Assembly: GCA_023014335.1 (NCBI GenBank)
Contig: JAECYW010000029.1
Location: 434,001-498,000 of the forward strand
Length of the DNA stretch: 64,000 bases
Reading direction: 5' to 3'
Source of the DNA: Galerina marginata
Lineage: Eukaryota > Basidiomycota > Agaricomycetes > Agaricales > Galerinaceae
The notes under the pieces were generated by a model. The model was not told the origin of the DNA, did not search any database, and worked only from the letters and a program-made list of their open reading frames with translations. The translations under genes were made by a program, and so were the position numbers. Shown in pieces: positions 48,669 to 58,547 of the stretch; position 1 is the first letter of the stretch; each line of letters starts with the position of its first letter.

Positions 48669-50494
48669 ATGCAAACATCCAGCGCCGGACAAGACCCAGG
48701 GCACGAAATCTTGAGCGCGGCGGGAAAGGGGGCTCGCCGTATCCGCAATGTCACTCTCACCTCCCGCGAGATCGAGGAGTTGCTTAATTCAACCAGGCTC
48801 TCTCCAACGACAGTGAATGCCACTGGTGCCAAACTTCAGGAAATCGAGGAGAAATCAGGCGAGTCATCTACACCGCGATGGTGTATTTTTTCATCGTGGT
48901 TGGGTCCACTGGTGGAAGGAAAGGTAAAAGAAGGGAAGGAATATGGAACGATTAACGAGCATGTCAAGGACGCGGTCTGTTCCCGTCTTTCTCTATGTAC
49001 CCAAATCAATCCAACCTAAGGCTTATTTTGACAGGTACCAAGTGGTGATCCTGCGGAATTGCTTGCTCGCACGATCTGGGCAATTCCATTGTGCTCTTTT
49101 GAGGAACCTATGCACTGGATCCTTGCGTGGATCGACTTCAGCCAGAATTGCATTTGCTTCTTTGACAGTATTCCTGAGCTCGACTCAACCTCGTGGGCTG
49201 AGCCGGTGTGTCTAATGTCATTTTACTTTATACCCATTATTTAATTACAGTTTTATCAGAACTTTTTACAGATCCTTGAGCATATTTTCTACTTTGTCAA
49301 GAAGGAATGTGATTACCATACTTGGTCTCGAAAGCTCTACTCCCCATCACCACTTCGTCGTCAAATGGATATTGGTTCGAGTGGGTTGTTCGTCCTTATG
49401 GCGCTCTCCACTATTAATAGTGCTGAACATATCCGAGACCTGGTTGGGCAGGACCGAGTGGATGAAATGCGACGGCGATCTATTAACTTGCTTCTTGACA
49501 TACCGTAAGTGTCAAAATTTAATTGGATTTTTCAGTTCACTTACTTACTGTATTTATTCAGCCTCGTTCGACAATCCAACACACCTGCTACCTCTGAGAA
49601 TGAACAGGTCGCAGACTCGGACACCGTTCCCCAAGTTAACTCTGCTCCCGTTAACGGTCAGGCAGAACAACCCGTTGCTCAAACAGAAAGCGAACCTTTA
49701 CCCCTCAATCTTCCAACGGCCAAACCGGAACCGGGCCCTGATAGTTCAATGGACTTGAAGGCGACGGCGATCATAAATGTGGATAAGAATGAAAATGGGT
49801 TTTCCAGGTTCGGTCAACCAATTTACTCAATCGATATATGATTAATTATCTGCATTTTAGCACTTCCTCGGTTCCTAAAAAACGCCCCCTCGAAAGTTCG
49901 TATTATGAAAGTTCCGACAGCGAGATTTCGGACAACGAGAAGGCACGGACTAAACGCCACTTCGCAACAAAGAAGGCTAAGGTTGTGAGGCGTTCCCCTC
50001 AAGCGCGTTTCAACCAGCTGGATGCGGACAAGTGGATCGTCAAGGGTTCAGTAACACCCAGCAGTGTAAAATGTGCTGGCTGCTCAAAATCTATCAAACT
50101 CAGCAATCGGCCGGAGCGTCCTCACGAGCTGAAGAACTGGGACTGTCACAAGGAGAAGTGCCCTGGCATCACGGGGATCAAAGTTGTACGAACGACGCGC
50201 ATAGTCGAGGTCAAATCGGATGAAAATTCGAAGGCAAGTTGTGTTTTTTTTCCCTTGCAGAGTACTGAATAATTTTGACGTTCACAGAAGAGCGCACTGG
50301 CAAGCTTTTTTAATCCAAAGTCAAGTCAAAAGCAATCGCCGACGAGCGCGGCAATTAGCTGCAGCTCAAGCGCTTCCTCGTCGAATAATTCGAATCCTGT
50401 AACAAGTGGGAAAATAACTTACCACAGCAAAGTTGTTAAAGTTGTAAGACTGAGTCCTTCATCTACCGGTAATATAAAGCTGACTGGAAGCTAA
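48669..50494 (+). CDS. Transposon-derived Ulp1 (C48)-like protease with zinc-binding-type C-terminal half
   Basis: Begins MQTSSAGQDPGHEILSAAG at 48669. A Ulp1/SENP-like fold follows: ARTIWAIPLCSFEEPMHWIL (His), AWIDFSQNCICFFDSIPELD (Asp), then RRQMDIGSSGLFVLMAL (Gln and active-site loop). Ulp1 enzymes cut SUMO; in mushroom genomes such domains commonly sit in transposon genes. Here the catalytic Cys position (normally C-G after Gln) reads Ser: the codon at 49380-49382 is AGT, so the protease is probably inactive. The second half has an acidic/basic linker (SSVPKKRPLESSYYESSDSE, nuclear-localisation-like KKAKVVRR). A C-x2-C..C-H..C pattern (VKCAGCSKSIKLS, NWDCHKEKCPG) suggests zinc binding. 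A PIP-box-like SALASFF follows. It stops at TAA 50492-50494, overlapping the next ATG. The exon around 48.86-49.03 kb is not fully resolved. Confidence 0.7.
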
Positions 50495-51129
50495 TGAAGG
50501 CGCCTCCTCTTACAAATTTCTTTGCCCGCGGGCCCGTTGTCAATGAGCCTGAGCCACTGCAAGCGCCGCCGATGGCGATAACCAGGACTCCTGTGCCATG
50601 CAAGCATCTAGCAGGATCGGATTACGAGGAATACATTCAGCTCATCACGACCCGGGAGTTCGGGGGAATTTCACCTGAATTTGTGGCGCGTGTCGCTCGA
50701 CAACTGTTCCCATACAAGCCCTTCGAACCTCTAAAAGAAACCGACAAGAATAACAAACCACGTCACTCCCAGCCGATCGACCTTAAAATTACACTCCCAA
50801 CCAAAACTCAGGATCCACCACCTGATGGAAACGTTGAGGTTAAAAGGCCGTTGTGGACTATTGCGGAATATCGCCAACTGGAGGGTGTCATGAATAACTG
50901 GCGGCGATGGATAGTCGACTACGACAATAGGTGTATCAAATCCAGTCGATGCACCGAGACCACCACAAATACCGATGGGACATGCGACAATTGCATGGAG
51001 GTCTCGAAGGACGAGTCTCTTAAACGGTCCATCCGGCGGGTATGCCTTCATGTGTTTTCATTACGATTTCTGAATTCCTGAAAATATGGATAGAAACGGC
51101 GTGAAGCAGCAAAGAACAACGGAAATTGA
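50494..51129 (+). CDS. Second half of the transposon-derived gene, Cys-rich unknown protein
   Basis: Starts at the ATG that overlaps the preceding stop (TAATG). The product reads MKAPPLTNFFARGPV, TPVPCKHLAGSDYEEYIQLI, TREFGGISPEFVARVARQLF, PYKPFEPLKETD, LWTIAEYRQLEGVMNNWRRW, then IKSSRCTETTTNTDGTCDNC and a basic end after one short intron (RR to KRREAAKNNGN, stop 51127-51129). The C-KHL and RC..GTCDNC cysteines suggest a zinc site. I recognise this arrangement as recurrent in mushroom-forming fungi beside transposase-like genes, but cannot name a function. It may originally have been one protein with the upstream Ulp1-like part. It ends early compared with the pattern I expect, so it may be a truncated relic. 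Confidence 0.55.
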
Positions 51130-52539
51130 GCTCTCGAGCCAGACGGTGTAAGTTATGAATTGTTCTGTCGTTCAGATAAATTGCTAATGAACGCATACTT
51201 CAGCTTAGTGAGATTGAACCTGAAGGCAGGTCCGAATTTGACAGCTTTTATGTTGAAAGGCTTTTCTTCCCGCCCGCCGGAAGAGCAAATGAAAGTTCAG
51301 TGAAGCACCACTAGTAGATCTGGATACGTTGCGTATGATAAATGATATATCTGTATAAATAAATCGAGTTACATGTTTTTGTCCGCTACAGACTGTTTAG
51401 GCATCCATGGCATGGATATCGACGATTATTTAGGACCAGAACCATGGAGCTCGGTAAACTTATATTAGATGCGGTTGTTTGAAATCGTGTTGACCTTGTC
51501 CCAGTTTTGGTCGAGCTATGTGGTTCTCATCATTCTCGAGTGCCCTGAAATTTTTTTAATCATCAATTCACTATGTTTAAATGCAGGGACGAACGCACCT
51601 GCAGAGAAGGCATGCCTAGCAGAGGTCGGGCAAAAATACGAGTACCTCGAGGCAAGCGTCCGTAGTGTTATGGCCAGGTCGGCGAACCACAGCCGAAGGC
51701 GGGAGGGAAGGAGGGTGCGTGCTCCTCAGCTGGTACGTTTCGCTGGCAACTGAAAATACAACTCAACACGCATAGGATGAAAGGTGGGAGAAAATAATTA
51801 AATAAGAGGAAAGGAGAACGAAACTGACATGATTGAAGGAGCAACGAGAATTTCGTAGTTCAGACCAGCCGAAGCGAATTGAGAAGAAAAAGAGGTGGAA
51901 AAACATCGAGAAAAGAATGAGGCGAAAATACGAGAGTAAAAGAGACAACCCAATATGACATCAAAAGACTAGAGTGCTGCACGGAGACGGAGTGTAGGCA
52001 GCTGCTTCAGCCATCACGGGCACAAAAGACTGAAGTTGGCTTGACGCGGAAGTTGAAGTAGCTAGGAATTTGATAATAACTATCGTCAATCGAGTATGGT
52101 ATGTCGAACGTATAATGATGTCGAACCTTCTTGAAGGAGAGGAATCAACACCTGAGCATCGAGCATTGAGCACCTGTGACGGGAAACGGGACGACGAGCA
52201 GGGTCGGTTTCGCAGTTCGCAGATTTCGCACCAGGAGCCAGGACAAAAGGAGCAGAAATAGGATATGCGTGTTGATGATGACGATGACGTGGCGGTGGTG
52301 GTCATCATAACGCGATCAAGGGTAACTTGTGCTTTCGAAGAACTCTCCCCCCCTCGCTCAGTAGCGTAGAGTCTCTGGTGAGGGATGCCCAGGCCGCATG
52401 GAGAAACGACTATCCACTGTCAAGCGTGAAGCACTGCCATATCTGCCTTCCAGTTCGCCGTAACGTGCCCATGTCCACCAACGTCAGGAGAACAGTCATC
52501 TCGGAAGCGACGGGCCAGGGCCCAGCAAGGGCAGGGGTT
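51130..52539. other. gene-poor stretch leading into repeat family A
   Basis: No gene supported. From about 51.77 kb purine-rich sequence like that of the family A units begins. Frames on both strands are low-complexity shadows (Ser/Leu-rich on the minus strand). Confidence 0.4.
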
Positions 52540-53134
52540 GAGTGTTGAACGTTGCGAACCCAAGCTAGAATACGAGGCTGGAAAAGAAGAATTCGGAGGT
52601 TAGAACGCATGGACATGCAGGGGTAACGAGTTGAAGAAAGAATGTGATAGACACGAAAGAAAGTCGAGCAACATCTGGTGATGAAAGAAGCAAAATCGGG
52701 GGCAAAAGGAGAAACAACAAAGAATAGAGTAGATGAAGTACATACCATTTGTTGACCTGCTTCTTAATAAGGCCGGGCGTCTCCAATTTCTCCATGTCCC
52801 GTCACCACCGACGGTATTCCGTCTACCTACGGCAGTGCACCCAGTAGAACATCCAACTTGGTGAATAGCCATGGACAAGGTAGAAAACCTCCCAACTTCT
52901 GCCACGGAGCTGCTCAACCAGGACAGACACGGGCGTGGGCTCGATGTTGCTGAAATTAGGGCTTAAATATCAACACTTGAGTGTCTTTTGTCGAGGTTCA
53001 GGTACCTCATGCTGATATCGACGATCGAGTACCAGTCCAAGAGGACAGATAGATGTAGTGTCGCGGTTTCGATGACACGTCATTAACCCAGACGAGGAGC
53101 AGAAGAGCGCTGTGGAGGGTGGAGGCGCGATGAT

Positions 53135-53670
53135 CAAGAGCTCGGCTTCGAGCTGGAGCTTGGGCTTCAAGTTGGAATGAAACGGGTAAGTCGTGTTGAT
53201 GCGCAGAGTCATCGTGCCTGAAGAAAAACAAAACAGAAAATAACATGAGCACTTCACACCTCAAAAATAATGTTTGATTGTCGACGTACCAGTGCAGTTT
53301 TCATGATCGCTCCGAGGCTGAGCATGAGGACCGCCAGGACTAGCAGCAGTTGCAGCGTCAACACCGGAAAGGTTCCCAGGCCACCGACGTGGTTGGAAGA
53401 AGGAAAGGAGACGAGAGGAGGAAGGCAGACGGCGTGTACACGCCGCAGGCAGGCAGGACGGGTGGGGCGAGGACTTCGAGAAAAGAAAAGACACGATCTT
53501 AAGGTTAAGCTGGAGCTGTCGGTTGAAGTTGAAGTTGAGGAGCCGGAGAAGCCGTCTATACGCAGCAGCGTTCGCTGTACCTGGAGAAAAATAAGTGGAA
53601 AATGACATGAGAATTCCACTTAAGGAACAATGTTTGACTTTTAACTTACTAATGCAGTCTTCTTTGCCTG
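53135..53670 (+). repeat. diverged tandem repeat, unit offset about 362 bp
   Basis: Unit 1 (about 53135-53305) and unit 2 (about 53500-53670) share GAAAAACAAAACAG/GGAGAAAAATAAGTGG, ACATGAG, TCCACTTAAGGAACAATG or its variant, AATGTTTGA and GTGCAGT/ATGCAGT. Both sit in the expanded family A block. Confidence 0.6.
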
Positions 53671-53959
53671 ACCTGGCCTGGCGCGAGCACGACCCCGCCC
53701 CATAGGCGGGCGTGGCGGGAGGAGAGGAAGGATGTGGGCAAAAGAAAGAACCAAAAAACCCCGTTTGCAGTTACAGTTCCAGTTCTAGTTCCAGCTCGCA
53801 CCCGCACACGCACCTGCACTGGCAGGGGCTATGCAGGGGATAAGCACAAGCAGCGGCAGCGTGGGGTAAGCACTGCGTAAAGCATAAGGTCTTGCAAGCA
53901 TTGGGACAAATGCCTCCAGTCCAGCATTCAGCACCCCGGGCTTCGGCCACAGAGCCGAC

Positions 53960-54640
53960 TTGCATTCGTCTTCGCCTGCCGGGACGAGCAGGAGCAGGCG
54001 CAGGAGCACCGGCATCACTACCAGCACGAGCTCCGAGGCGGACATCGGCAGAAGGGAGGGAAGGAGGCTGGCGCAAAGGACCAAAACAAAAGACAGCTAT
54101 TCCAACTCCAGCTCCATCTCGTACCCGCAGAGGTTGAGAAGAAAGAACTTCAGCAGCGACGGCAACCGCACCAGACGCAGGGGCGAGTGTGGGGGGCGCG
54201 GGTGCTGGTGACGGCGTCGGTGGGTGATGAATTGTTCTTCTCCTCCCCTCCCCTCCTCCTCCTGCGCCTACTCCTCCTGCGCCTGCGCCTGCATCTCCTT
54301 CAGCTACTGCTGCTGCTGCTCCTGCCGCTCCTCCTCCTGGTTACCAGCGCGAACGAGTGGGCCTAGTCCGCGAGTGGGTATTAGGATCGAGCACATACAC
54401 GGTGACGCAGCCCATGTTCGAAGTCGAGCTTGATGAGTGACGAAGAGACATGGGCCAGGAGGTTGCAGGACAGGCTGGGCCGGTGCGAGCAAAGCACCAG
54501 TATCACTACCATCGCGAGCGAGGAGGCGGGCGTCCGGAGAAGGGAGGGGCGAAAGAATCAAAAACACCAGTTTCAGTTCGATTCCAACTCCAGCCCGCAC
54601 CCGCACCCGCACCCGTAGGAGCCGAGCACAAGAAACACAA
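53960..54640 (+). repeat. diverged tandem repeat, unit offset about 482 bp
   Basis: ATTCCAACTCCAGC at 54099-54112 recurs at 54581-54594. Matching flanks are the CACCGGCATCACTACCA / CACCAGTATCACTACCA and GGAGAAGGGAGGG / CAGAAGGGAGGG blocks. CAG/CTC triplet tracts lie between (54.23-54.34 kb). Confidence 0.65.
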
Positions 54641-54891
54641 GCAACGGCAGGAGCAGGAGCACCAGCACCATCACCAACAGTGCCGGCGCGGGGCAAGCAC
54701 GAGGGGAAGGATGAGGTCTTGCGACTGTGGGGGTGATGCGACCAGCATCCAGCATCCAGACCAGCATCCAGCACCCCGACCACAGGCCTCGGGCCCCTGC
54801 CTCAAGTCTCAGTGCCAACTCGCATCGCAGGCACTCGCAGGGTAGGGCAGGGTGCGGGCTGACGAGGGGAAAATCAGCAGGCGCAGTGGCA

Positions 54892-54940
54892 GGGTCGGGC
54901 GTGGGCGCGGGCGCGGGGCGGGGTGGGGCGGGGGTGTTGG
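54892..54940 (+). repeat. G-rich tract with quadruplex potential
   Basis: Many runs of three to five G separated by one or two bases, including GCGGGGCGGGGTGGGGCGGG. Lies in the GC-rich core of repeat A copy 3. Confidence 0.7.
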
Positions 54941-56600
54941 TAACGGCGTTGGTGGGTGATGTAATTTGTACGCCTTGTTCAGCCCCTGATCCTGGTCCTG
55001 GTCCAGCCCCTCCTCCTCCTGCTCCTGCCCTCCTCGCGCGAACGGGCGAACGGGCGGGTCTGGCTTGCGAGTTGGCCTTGAGTATGGTATCGAGCATCGG
55101 CACGTAGGCGTAGCCCCGCATTCGTGGTCGAGCTTAATGAGGGCTGGCAGTTGGTTCCAGTTCCGGTTCCGGTTCGGGATGTCAGTGGGACACTAGAGAA
55201 AAAAAGGAAATGGACGTTGATGAGAGTGTCGAGAGAGGAGAGGAGGAGGAGGATGTGCGCGAGGCGAGAGGGAAGAAGGAAGAAGTGGAGGACGTGGGGT
55301 GTTCTACGAGCAAGAGGCGGGGGCAAGGGAAGAGGAAGGGGCAACGGGCAAGAGAAGTGGGCAACGGGGCAGGAGGGATAAAATTTCAAAACAACCAGGC
55401 TCGAGCGTCGACCGACGCGATACTCGCGTAATAACCCAGCTCCATCACATCCAATCTCAGACCATGAGCATGGGTTTGGAATTCGACGGGCGAATGTTGA
55501 TGTTGAATGTTGAGGACTTGATGGCGGGCTAACCCAAACTCGTACCAGCCTTGAGGAATCCAGGTCGACCACGGCGGCGGCGGCGAGGGCAGGGGGCAGT
55601 CGAGCCTGCACTCCTTCCTCCTGAACCTATAATCTGAACGACGATGCAGCAACTCGTCTGGGAACAGAAGAGTGCTAACCACCAGCACCAGCATCATCAC
55701 CGGGGCAGAGGGTGGGGCGGAGGAGGGTAACGACTGCCAGCGTGGGTTGGATCCCTGCGAGTGGGACGGCCGTCCAATCCCAAATTCAACATCGGTTTCA
55801 GCTTGAGATTCGACAATAAACATGGTTCGTGCTTGACAATGCCAACATTGGGGCGGGAAGGCGCAAGTGGGGAGGGGCCTGAAGGGACGACAGGACACCC
55901 CGAGACGAGCTGGAGCTAGGGCGGGGCAGGGAGAGAGGCGGTGATTTGAACTCGACCACGAGAGCAGCTGCGTTCATATGAGCCTGACTGAGTTTGGTGT
56001 CAAGGAGACGGCGTCGCGCTCGTTTGCTCGTTGTCGATGTGCTGGGAATTGGCTGGACTGCGGGAGTGGAACCCCGGTGTGGAGACGATGCCACTCTAGG
56101 GGAGCAGGCCATCCGATACGAGGAACGTCAGAGCTGAAGAACGGAATGAGCGGCGCAAAGGAGAGAATGACGAACCATATTTCGTCATTCGATTCGATGC
56201 TGCTCAAACTAGCCCTCGACTCCCAGCAGAGCTTGCCCTCCCCATTCACGTCGTCTTTCCCGTTCTCTTCCTCTTCCTCTCTTTCGAAGCTAGGAGCCCG
56301 CAAAATAAGCAGTTGTGCATCAGCATGCGTACTCGGCGTGTCTACATCGCCGTCAGTTCCGCTGTCTCAGGCTCATGTCAACGATAAACCCATAAAACAG
56401 CCAAGAAGACGTCCGAATCCGCGAACCCTAACCAGTTTCATGGTCGGCGAAGGCATGTTGCGCGGAGAAAATCTGTGTTCGTTGTTGAGTTCAGAAAATC
56501 GGACGAAAACGGCGGGCTGATGGCGGTGAGCACAGCCACTGATGATCAATCAATGCCACAATCTAATCAGCTTGACCTGATGATTATCGATGGAGGCTGC

Positions 56601-58547
56601 CTCATCCCTACCACCATGCAGATTCTCGTTCTTTCAACGACTTTGCACTGTCGGTGCCATGCACCTCGTGCACTTACTCACACTCGTTCAATATCTCACT
56701 GCTTCTACTCGAGCTCACCGGAGAGCTGAGTCTTTCACGCTTCAAGGACGAGGCTCAGGTCAGTCAACCAACCAGTATGGGTTAGACGCTGTACACATAA
56801 TTTTCAGCCCGCGTGCTAGCAATTCGTCCATTTGCCACTTTCAACGTTTTCCCCCACTAGCACTCAAGCCGTCCGGGCACGTTATCGACGTCTGTAACCC
56901 ACCATTTAGATTTAGCTCAAAGTCAAGTATCACGGCTTTCGGCACTCTCTATCATGGATCGTGAGTACATCCCACTTTCCCCTTCCCATTTTCTTATGTT
57001 CCTCAGGCTTTTCTTGCTCCGTTTCGTTGATCCGATTTGCTGAATGGGTTGTTTTGGCTCTAGATCTTTCATCATTGTTTTTTGTTCCTACATTCTCCTT
57101 CTCCTTCTCGGTCTCGCGACGTGTGACGGCGGTATGTCTCCCTTGATCATCGCTCTTTACAATTTTGCTTTCCTTTCGCTTCAGTCCCATTTCTTGCTTG
57201 ATTGTTTGAATGAGAATTAACGGAAAGTGGGGACGCCAAGTTCGGACGCAATTTACTTTTCCTCTCAGCCTCTTGGCCTCTTGGTATACTATACCCATGC
57301 AGGCGCAACTCGTAGTCGGGCGAAGAGTTGGTCGTGACTTCCAAATCCGTGCGCTCCCCTCATTATCGTCCTCATTCTTATTCTTATGTTCGTTTTCTCG
57401 TTTTCATTTAATTGATTTCCGAACCACGTCCGTGTCTTCCCTTCCTTCCTTGTTACTCAAAACCTTCTCAGAGTTCCTTGTGTCTTCCAAGCTATGCGCT
57501 CCCCTCATTATCATGCTCATTCTTATTCCTATTTTCGTTCGATCTTCTTTTTATTCAACTGGTTTCCGAGAAACGTCCATCTCATTTCTTCCTTGCTTGT
57601 TACTCCAAGCTCATCTCTTCCGCACCTGATTTCAAATTTCGGAGTCATGCCCGTGATCCCTCCCAGCCCTCAACGCGTTTTCGGGCGCCTACACCTATCC
57701 CTCTGCTCTTCTTTCCCGTCCTGGTTATCTCTGCCTCTCATTGTCACGATACACTGCGGCCATCGAAACTTTTAGCCGATCGGACTCTCACTAAGGCCTT
57801 TCCTCTCGGCTTGGGCTGTTGAGCTATTGGTTTTATAAGCTCTCGCCCAAGCCTTCGATTTTTTCGGTCTGTGCCTTAGTGGAGTCCCGTCAAAGCATCT
57901 AAAAAATCGGTCTACATCGTGCTATTACTCTCAGTCCCGTTTGGATTTTTCTTTTCCCGTTTTTCTGGTTTATTCCCTTATCGCGTACTCTTCGACTGTC
58001 TTCCGCTTACTAATTTTCTATAAATTAAATGTGCGCCGTGTCCTACTAACGAACACGGCTTGGCCACTCGGTGCCTTTAAAACCTTCCTAAAGGCCAAGG
58101 AAAACAGCACCAAAAAAACAAGGTTAAACATCGCCTGACGATCGAGGGTCCCAACTCCCAGCTCTACTGACCTTCTATAAATCCACTGAGCTGGGTGTTC
58201 GAAAGCGAGTATGAATACAAGGCGACGTGTCCGTTGCCGTAATAATTAATCAAGGAGCACCCCAGGAATGTACTCGAGTAAAATCTTTCTTTCATTTCAT
58301 TCTTCATTCACATTTATTGGGAGATTGATGGCCGAGGCAAATTTTAGGAAGGCGCTTATTCACGACCATCGTAGGTTAGTAATTGTTCATTTAACTCACT
58401 TGTTCATACAGGAACTTTCTGGTTTATAAGTTTCTTCTATGCAGTACATTCTAAATAACAGGCGCATAGGTATACAAACGCTCCATTCAAGGGTAGAAGA
58501 GTCTAATAATTGTTTTTAACTAGACTGCGCTCAATAGTAAGTCCCAC
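56601..58547. other. pyrimidine-rich gene-poor stretch
   Basis: Long T/C-rich frames of up to 139 codons on the + strand follow from base composition and a tandem duplication. A short exon-like start at 56954 (MDR, then GTGAGT) has no continuation I can follow. No gene supported. Confidence 0.4.
57351..57611 (+). repeat. tandem duplication of about 145 bp
   Basis: GCGCTCCCCTCATTATC starts at 57351 and again at 57496. Both are followed by CTCATTCTTATTC, TTCGTT, GATTTCCGA / GGTTTCCGA and CTTGTTACTC. The units differ at roughly one base in five. Confidence 0.75.

Larger units (their letters stand above)
52540..56600 (+). repeat. dispersed repeat family A, copy 3, expanded by internal tandem repeats
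   Basis: Left landmarks: GTTGAACGTT (52.54 kb), AGCTAGAATACGAGG (52.56 kb), a purine-rich stretch and CATACCATTTGTTGACC (52.74 kb). Right landmarks: ACGAACCATATTTCGT (56.16 kb) and GCACAGCCACTGATG (56530-56544), then ATCTAATCAG. Between them lie several kilobases of GC-rich, CAG/CTC-rich tandem repeats absent from copies 1 and 2. The many long frames here (up to about 210 codons on both strands) are Ala/Pro/Gly/Arg/Ser-rich shadows, not genes. Confidence 0.6.

Noticed and set aside
53250..55900. Many long open frames on both strands (up to about 210 codons)
   Set aside because: They are Ala/Pro/Gly/Arg/Ser-rich, overlap on both strands, and arise from GC-rich tandem repeats with few stop codons.
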